A stretch of DNA of 64,000 bases. Source: Streptococcus plurextorum DSM 22810. GTDB lineage: Bacteria > Bacillota > Bacilli > Lactobacillales > Streptococcaceae. Below the pieces are notes generated by a model. It was not told the DNA's origin, did not search any database, and saw only the letters and a list, made by a program, of their open reading frames with translations. Positions 59,272 to 64,000 of this stretch are shown piece by piece; the stretch's first letter is position 1; the number at the start of each line of letters is the position of its first letter. The stretch covers positions 1-64,000 of the forward strand of contig NZ_AUIO01000013.1 in the NCBI RefSeq assembly GCF_000423745.1, read 5' to 3'. The position numbers and the translations under genes were made by a program.

Positions 59272-59584
59272 ATCTCAATCTCCCTTCAATAATATCGTCT
59301 ACTGCTGTGGAATAAGTCTCCCATTCTTTTTTGAGAAAAGCAGTCTGCGCTCTGCCTAAATCCGTAATGCTGTAGTATTTCCGCTTGCGTCCTTGATGTT
59401 CCTGAGTGTAGGTAGTGACAAAGTGTGCACCCTCTAGCTTTTTTAAGATGGGGTATAGGGTGGATTCTTTAATGTTTGCGATGAGCTTGATAGTCTGACT
59501 GATTTCGTAGCCATAAGAATCTTCCTTTTCTACAATCGTTAAAATAAGAAACTCAATCAGGATGGCTGATGTGGGAAAGTACAT
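59258..59584 (-). CDS. PadR-family transcriptional regulator
   Basis: The 108-residue winged-helix protein has the PadR pattern EFLILTIVEKEDSYGYEISQ, ESTLYPILKKLEGAHFV and GRKRKYYSITDLGR. AGGTG precedes the ATG at 59584; a GTG four codons earlier is an alternative. It is the first gene of the operon and probably represses it, as in the S. pneumoniae and Lactococcus homologues. An AT-rich region with partial symmetry upstream may hold its operator. Confidence 0.9.
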   Translation of the reverse strand: MYFPTSAILIEFLILTIVEKEDSYGYEISQTIKLIANIKESTLYPILKKLEGAHFVTTYTQEHQGRKRKYYSITDLGRAQTAFLKKEWETYSTAVDDIIEGRLRYDKN

Positions 59585-59847
59585 AGGACACCTCACTTTC
59601 TTGTGTAATTTATTTATATATAAAATATATACCTATTATCTAAAAAAGTCAAGTACATATATAAAAAAATAATATATTTTTGGAGGGACATCATTAAAGT
59701 TGTGACAAAAATGAGGTAATTGTTACAGAAGCAATGCAATATTTCAGTTTCACAACATGACGATTAAAAGAGAAAATTTTAAGTTTTCTAGGGACTTTTT
59801 GTGATAATATGGTAGCTGACAGAATAAGAGAAAAAGGAGTTTAACTT

Positions 59848-61011
59848 ATGACGTTTACAAAAAAAGCATTAGTAGCATCGTCTGCAGCAGTTGCCTTGTT
59901 TACAGTTGCAGATAAGACCGTTAGCGCCCAGGAAGCTGGTCCTTTGGACTTTTGGGTTGCGCGTTCAGTTGCTGAAATTAAAGCTGACGCTGAAAAGACA
60001 AGTGAGACTAAGACCTATGTTGTTCAATATGGAGATACTTTGAGTACCATTGCTGAAGCAACCGGTGTAGACATGTATGTTCTAGCGCAGATTAATCAGA
60101 TTTCAAATTTGGATTTGATTTTCCCAGAAACAGTTTTGAAATTGACTTATGGAGCAAATCATCAAGTAACTGCTGTTGAAGTTGCTGCTCCAACACAAGT
60201 AACGGCAGTTCCTGAAACAACAGTTTCTGTGGCGCCATCTGTTGTTAGCGAAGCCTCTACAGTAAATTCAGTAAGCGAAGCGTCTCAGCAAGCACCTGAG
60301 AAACCGGTTCCTGCTCAAGAAGTAGCTCCGGCTTTGGAGACTGAAACAACAACAGAAACACCAAAAGCAAGTGAAGTGACACCAGAAGCTCCTGCTGAAG
60401 CTGTGACTGTCCCAGTAGCAGAGCCTGTAACTAGCCAAGTGACAGAAGTTTATGAAGTTGTTTCTGAAACTCCAGAAGTCTCATCTTCTGAATCCACAGA
60501 GGTAAAAGCAGAAGTGCCTATTGAAGAAATGGTAGAGGCAGCAGTGCCAGTATCATCAGAAGCAGCCCCTGCTGTGACGACAGAAGCATCAACGACAGTT
60601 GCGCCTACAGTGACACCTATTCCAGTTGCTGCAACCGTAACTCAGGATGCAACCTCAAAACCTGAAAATGCTGGTCTATCAGCTAGTGCGGCAAACTTTA
60701 AAGAAGAAGTAGCAAGTCTCTTTGGCATTACTTCATTTAGCCTTCTACGTCCAGGAGCAGATGACGACCATGGGAAAGGTCTAGCTGTAGACTTTATGGT
60801 ACCAGTAGGTTCTGACTTAGGAGATCAGGTCGCTCAATATGCAGTGGATACCTTGGCTTCTCGTAATATCTCTTATATTATTTGGGAACAAAAATTCTAC
60901 TCACCATGGCCAAGCATTTATGGACCAGCCTACACATGGAATCCAATGCCTGATCGCGGTAGCATCACAGCTAATCATTATGACCACGTTCATGTATCGT
61001 TTAACAACTAG
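59848..61011 (+). CDS. Secreted LysM-domain cell-wall protein
   Basis: The 387-residue product has a signal peptide (cleavage after VSA near residue 26), one LysM domain (about 51-95; YVVQYGDTLSTIAEATG), a long Ala/Pro/Thr/Glu-rich low-complexity linker (about 110-275) and a C-terminal globular domain with DDHGKGLAVDF and YDHVHVSF. Those H and D residues resemble the metal site of LAS-type peptidases. It is likely a wall-remodelling enzyme or wall-binding protein. AAAAGGAG precedes the ATG. Confidence 0.85.
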   Translation: MTFTKKALVASSAAVALFTVADKTVSAQEAGPLDFWVARSVAEIKADAEKTSETKTYVVQYGDTLSTIAEATGVDMYVLAQINQISNLDLIFPETVLKLTYGANHQVTAVEVAAPTQVTAVPETTVSVAPSVVSEASTVNSVSEASQQAPEKPVPAQEVAPALETETTTETPKASEVTPEAPAEAVTVPVAEPVTSQVTEVYEVVSETPEVSSSESTEVKAEVPIEEMVEAAVPVSSEAAPAVTTEASTTVAPTVTPIPVAATVTQDATSKPENAGLSASAANFKEEVASLFGITSFSLLRPGADDDHGKGLAVDFMVPVGSDLGDQVAQYAVDTLASRNISYIIWEQKFYSPWPSIYGPAYTWNPMPDRGSITANHYDHVHVSFNN

Positions 61012-61041
61012 TAACAAATAGTTAGCATATAAATGAAAGTC

Positions 61042-61086
61042 ACCTCAAGAGTTTAGATTTAATATCTAACTTTTGAGGTATTTTTT
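61042..61086 (+). terminator. Terminator after the LysM gene
   Basis: ACCTCAAGAGTTTAGAT and ATCTAACTTTTGAGGT form a long stem with a TTAAT loop, followed by ATTTTTT. Confidence 0.85.
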
Positions 61087-61114
61087 ATGAGGTTAAGTTA
61101 TGAAGAGATAGAGA

Positions 61115-61257
61115 TTTATAACTACACAAGCGTTGAAACATTTCGCGCAGACTACTTCGATATTGATTATAGATAGTTTTTCGTCTATACTTAGGTGTGA
61201 AGACAATGTGGTAGAATATAGCCACTTTGTATGTGATAAACTCTGTGCTTGAGTGCC
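61115..61257 (-). pseudogene. Fragment of an IS200/IS605-type TnpA transposase
   Basis: The minus strand encodes HIVFTPKYRRKTIYNQYRSS followed by LREMFQRLCSYK, the N-terminal part of a Y1 transposase of the IS200/IS605 group. The preceding QSLSHTKW segment, also typical of the family N-terminus, is in a different frame, so there is a frameshift near 61210. The frame ends at about 61115, before the catalytic residues. The piece is non-functional. A perfect CACCCG/CGGGTG hairpin at 61428-61444 could be an end structure of the same element. Confidence 0.75.
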
Positions 61258-61427
61258 ACCTTAGATTCAGGTTTTGATGTTTTCTTTCCTATCTCTAGGT
61301 GACTAGCTGAAACAATCTAAAACTGTTGCGCTCCACGAGATCATTTTTCTCCTCCTTTCGCTTTATAATAGGCTTCAATGCTTTTATTGTATCGCGTTTG
61401 GAGTTTTTTGGTATAACCTTTGTTGCC

Positions 61428-61444
61428 CACCCGTATAGCGGGTG
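61428..61444. repeat. Perfect hairpin, possible IS200/IS605 end structure
   Basis: CACCCG and CGGGTG flank TATAG. It lies 170 bases from the transposase fragment, within a gene-free stretch (61012-61570) that otherwise holds the LysM terminator and the transposase remnant. Sub-terminal hairpins of this size are typical of the family. Confidence 0.45.
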
Positions 61445-61570
61445 TTCTATTCGTTACGCACCTTACGGAGCGTGCCGGACTGAAAGTCACAAAAACCACA
61501 AATATACCAAACATAGTGAATCAATTATTTTTGTATTATAATAAAAGCAAGCACGAGGAGGTCTTTATCT

Positions 61571-62047
61571 ATGATTGGAGGCAATATCAAGTCACTACGC
61601 CATACACATGATTTAACACAACCAGAATTTGCGAAAATGATTGGGATTTCACGCAATAGCTTAAGTCGTTATGAGAATGGAACTAGTAAAGTTTCAACAG
61701 AACTCATTGACCGCATTTGTCAGAAATTTAACGTTTCTTATGTCGATATTGTAGGGGAGGACAAGATGTTAACACCTGTTGAAGATTACCAACTGACTTT
61801 AAGGATAGAAGTGATCAAAGAACGTGGAGCAGCAATATTATCACAGCTTTATAGATACCAGGATAGTCAAGATATTGCTTTTGATGATGAAGCCAACCCT
61901 TGGATTTTGATGAGTGATGACTTGGCTGAATTGATCCATACGAAAATTTACCTTGTCGATACTTTTGATGAAATAGAGCGTTACAATGGCTATTTAGACG
62001 GTATCGAGCGGATGTTAGACATGGTGCATCATCGGGTGGTGGCTTAA
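61571..62047 (+). CDS. pezA: PezA-type antitoxin (XRE family), orphan
   Basis: The 158-residue product begins MIGGNIKSLRHTHDLTQPEF, contains ISRNSLSRYENGT in its helix-turn-helix and SYVDIVGEDKMLTPVEDY, and ends near MLDMVHHRVVA. I recognise this as PezA, the antitoxin and operator-binding partner of the zeta-type toxin PezT. GAGGAGG precedes the ATG. The ATG of the next frame overlaps its stop (TAATG), as in intact pezAT, but pezT itself is missing after about 15 codons. Confidence 0.85.
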   Translation: MIGGNIKSLRHTHDLTQPEFAKMIGISRNSLSRYENGTSKVSTELIDRICQKFNVSYVDIVGEDKMLTPVEDYQLTLRIEVIKERGAAILSQLYRYQDSQDIAFDDEANPWILMSDDLAELIHTKIYLVDTFDEIERYNGYLDGIERMLDMVHHRVVA

Positions 62048-62109
62048 TGAGGTTGGAAGAATTCAGTGAGGCTGAGTTTCAGAAGGCCTTGAATATGATA
62101 GTGATATAA
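62047..62109 (+). pseudogene. pezT: pezT remnant, first codons only
   Basis: The frame starts on the pezA stop and reads MRLEEFSEAEFQKAL, which matches the N-terminus expected of a PezT toxin. It then departs from the family and stops at 62109 after 20 codons. No P-loop kinase domain follows. Confidence 0.65.
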
Positions 62110-62317
62110 AGTATCAATTAGGTGTAAGCATGATAAATAGAGAAGCTAAGAAGTTTCTTGATTATTATTAAAAAGAGTAGAAACAGAAGAATACCAATCT
62201 GATTGCCGAAAACATGAGCAGGAAGGATTAGAGTGTCATAGAAAGCTAAAATGGATACTTAGTCAAGATTTTGAAGTCAGGAAAAGTGAGAGAATAAAGA
62301 CTACAAATCGACTGTAA
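62091..62317 (+). pseudogene. Eroded reading frame between pezT and the kinase-like gene
   Basis: From 62091 one frame reads EYDSDIKYQLGVSMINREAK and ends at a stop near 62172. A second frame continues directly with LLKRVETEEYQSDCRKHEQE and ends in KTTNRL at 62317. A single-base shift at the join would fuse them into about 75 codons. Composition and charge pattern look like a real protein. No start codon with a ribosome binding site is seen. I recognise no family. Confidence 0.45.
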
Positions 62318-62350
62318 TATGTGGATACAAGGAAACTAAGGAGGTTTTAT

Positions 62351-63571
62351 ATGATGAGTATAGTTGATGAGGAAATGACAGCGGAATTTTCTAATAAACT
62401 AAAGTCAATAGAGATTGATTTTCTTGAAATGTTTTCTAAGGGCTTTCAGTCAGACTATCAATACCTATATGAGTCTAATTTTGGGGCAAGGCTCTCTTTA
62501 CTACTTTCAAGTATTCATTATCATGTTAATTTACTTTTGAGAGAAATGAATTCCAGAATTAAGCAGAAAAATTTTTACTACCTTGCTGAATCTAGTAGGG
62601 AATTACTTACTTGTATTGATATTGTAAATAGATTATTGAATGTTTCGGAATTAAAAAATAGTGGTTTTATTATTGATAGAGATTACGGTGAAACATTTGA
62701 TAATTGCAAGGAATTCCTTATGGAATATAGAGGAAGTTCTATACCAACAGATATGGGACAAGTTGAAGTTAAATACGAACTACCTATATTTTTTATTGGA
62801 GATATTATTAATAAAAAAAGTGGGGCTATTGGATCCAGTTTTAAATTGTTCCCTATTGGTGAAGGTTCATATGCTCAGGTCTATAAATACTTCGATGATT
62901 TTTATGATAAATATTTTGCTGTGAAAAGAGCTAAGACAGATTTGGACGCTAAAGAATTGGAGAGATTTTATAAAGAGTATGAAGTTATGAAATCTATAAA
63001 TTCTCCGTATGTATTAGAAGTTTATCGCCTAGATAAAACCAAAAATGAATATTATATGGAGTTCGCAGATTTTTCGTTGTATGATTATATTTTGAAGAAT
63101 AATCAGAAACTAAGCTTTATTGCACGTAGAAAAATCTGTTTACAAATAATTAGGGCTTTTGATGTGTTTGACAGAATTGGGCTTTTACATAGAGACATTA
63201 GTCCTAAAAATGTTTTACTCAAAAAATATCAAGAAGAGGTTGTCGTAAAAATTGCTGACTTTGGATTAGTTAAAACAGTTGATAGTCAATTAACATCATT
63301 AGAAACAGAAGTTCGTGGCTATTTTAATGATGTATCTGGTTTAAGTACAGAAGGATTTAAAAATTACAGCAAGCAATACGAATACTATGCCCTCTCAAAA
63401 TTAATTTACTTTGTGTTGACTGGAAGATTTAAGAATATGAATAGATTCGATTTTCCCAAATTAAAGGAATTTATGGAAAAGGGATTGCACGCGAATCATA
63501 ATTATAGATATAAAACAATTGGAGAGTTGAAAAATGCGTTCTTAGAAATACAAGAAGAATGGAAATTTTAA
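62351..63571 (+). CDS. Hanks-type protein kinase-like protein with an unrecognised N-terminal half
   Basis: The 406-residue product starts MMSIVDEEMT; AAGGAGG lies six bases upstream, so the GTG ten codons earlier is rejected. Residues about 10-150 are helical and unlike anything I recognise. The kinase domain follows: glycine loop GEGSYAQVY (170-178), lysine in FAVKRA (Lys192), a glutamate in the next helix, HRDISPKN (280-287) and DFG (303-305). The usual APE motif is not clear. There is no membrane segment. Its place beside pezA and transposon debris marks it as accessory. Confidence 0.8.
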   Translation: MMSIVDEEMTAEFSNKLKSIEIDFLEMFSKGFQSDYQYLYESNFGARLSLLLSSIHYHVNLLLREMNSRIKQKNFYYLAESSRELLTCIDIVNRLLNVSELKNSGFIIDRDYGETFDNCKEFLMEYRGSSIPTDMGQVEVKYELPIFFIGDIINKKSGAIGSSFKLFPIGEGSYAQVYKYFDDFYDKYFAVKRAKTDLDAKELERFYKEYEVMKSINSPYVLEVYRLDKTKNEYYMEFADFSLYDYILKNNQKLSFIARRKICLQIIRAFDVFDRIGLLHRDISPKNVLLKKYQEEVVVKIADFGLVKTVDSQLTSLETEVRGYFNDVSGLSTEGFKNYSKQYEYYALSKLIYFVLTGRFKNMNRFDFPKLKEFMEKGLHANHNYRYKTIGELKNAFLEIQEEWKF

Positions 63572-63603
63572 TTGAGTATATTTCATGCCGAAAGAGCAAT
63601 AAT

Positions 63604-63635
63604 TAAAAGGAACACCTCATATGAGTGTTCCTTTC
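63604..63635. terminator. Hairpin after the kinase-like gene
   Basis: AAAGGAACAC and GTGTTCCTTT form a ten-base stem around CTCATATGA. It lacks a long T run, so it could be a terminator or an operator for the next genes. Confidence 0.55.
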
Positions 63636-63654
63636 ATTATCTGCATGTCCTAAG

Positions 63655-63873
63655 ATGTCTACAGATATTGTTTATTTAACTGTATATCACAACCAATTAA
63701 GAAGAAACAAAAAGAGAGAACTGTCTCCAGAAAATGATAATTTTATCTGCTATGTACAATATGATAGAAGTAAAAAATTCCCAATTCATAACACCATAGT
63801 AGATCCATATTTAAAAAAGAATAGAGAGGGATATTTGGAATTCAATTGGAATCCAAATTATAGAGGGCTTTAA
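63655..63873 (+). CDS. Small hypothetical protein, 72 aa
   Basis: The product reads MSTDIVYLTVYHNQLRRNKK at the start and ends EFNWNPNYRGL. It is charged and has no membrane segment. The ATG at 63655 has no good Shine-Dalgarno sequence; a GTG at 63625 lies inside the hairpin. It is two bases ahead of the next gene and likely co-transcribed with it. I recognise no family. It may be a truncated part of a longer protein. Confidence 0.5.
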   Translation: MSTDIVYLTVYHNQLRRNKKRELSPENDNFICYVQYDRSKKFPIHNTIVDPYLKKNREGYLEFNWNPNYRGL

Positions 63874-63875
63874 CT

Positions 63876-64000
63876 ATGAATGTTATCAAGGATTTAGCAA
63901 CAGTAATTTCTATGATTGTTTCTACGATTACTATAGCGGGAATATACTATTCTGATAATGGAGGAGTTGAAAAGCGTAAAAAATATTGCCATAATAATTG
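63876..64000 (+). CDS. Small membrane protein, 3' end outside the window
   Basis: The frame starts MNVIKDLATVISMIVSTITI, a hydrophobic helix of about 20 residues, followed by a polar stretch (SDNGGVEKRKKYCHNN) and runs off the window. GAGGG lies upstream in the previous gene's last codons. Function unknown. Confidence 0.5.
   Translation, partial: MNVIKDLATVISMIVSTITIAGIYYSDNGGVEKRKKYCHNN

Noticed and set aside
59258..59596. GTG at 59596 as the padR start
   Set aside because: The ATG four codons downstream has AGGTG ahead of it and gives the standard PadR N-terminus.
61326..61611. Open frames of 63-71 codons ahead of pezA
   Set aside because: No ribosome binding sites; they run through a hairpin and mobile-element debris and overlap the pezA start.

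Overview
The window is a low-GC Firmicutes chromosome segment from the genus Streptococcus. The gene order around the replication origin (dnaA, dnaN, DUF951, ychF, pth, mfd, rqcP, divIC, tilS, hpt, ftsH, rrn on one side; parB, htrA, rlmH on the other) and a 16S rRNA 5' end support this. I judge it closest to Streptococcus suis or a near relative from gene order and from the PezA and bacteriocin-type accessory genes. I could not run a database search, so the species is inference.

Layout. 1-95 is the 5' end of a 16S rRNA gene on the minus strand with a strong rrn promoter. 518-7843 carries an amino-acid permease and the minus-strand block ftsH-hpt-tilS-serine hydrolase-small peptide-divIC-rqcP. 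7884-10079 is an accessory island: a compact cluster of double-glycine bacteriocin-like peptides and small membrane proteins, bounded by two copies of about 100 bp derived from the 3' end of a membrane-anchored XRE regulator. 10050-22061 continues with mfd, pth, an Imm51-like protein, ychF, a second XRE-membrane regulator, DUF951, dnaN, dnaA, parB and htrA, all on the minus strand. DnaA boxes lie in the dnaN-dnaA, dnaA-parB and htrA-rlmH gaps, so oriC is here.

22229-38904 has rlmH, a YoaK-type membrane protein, tRNA-Arg, two tRNA-Glu, an ABC-F protein, a YitT protein, a T-box-controlled acetyltransferase plus trpS, guaB, recF with its S4 partner, a pair of M16 peptidase homologues, rodZ, pgsA, the ECF transporter energising module (ecfA1-ecfA2-ecfT) and a secreted lytic-transglycosylase-like protein. 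A perfect parS palindrome lies inside ecfA1. 38953-47299 has a histidine phosphatase, a two-component system with a membrane protein downstream, L-serine dehydratase, mnmA, a SnoaL-like protein with a divergent HxlR regulator, and two NUDIX hydrolases leading into mnmG. 49261-56204 has gdpP, rplI, dnaB, veg, a secreted Ala-rich protein ending in LPKTS, a class B sortase and rpsD. 56387-61011 has a GT2 glycosyltransferase, a PadR/DUF1700/DUF4097 envelope operon and a LysM protein.

61012-64000 is an accessory junction: an IS200/IS605 transposase fragment, an orphan PezA antitoxin followed by only the first codons of pezT, an eroded reading frame, a protein with a Hanks-type kinase domain and an unrecognised N-terminal half, and two small downstream genes, the last cut by the window end.

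The four places most worth following up are the direct-repeat-bounded bacteriocin island, the LPKTS protein with its neighbouring class B sortase, the orphan PezA, and the kinase-like gene group at the right edge.
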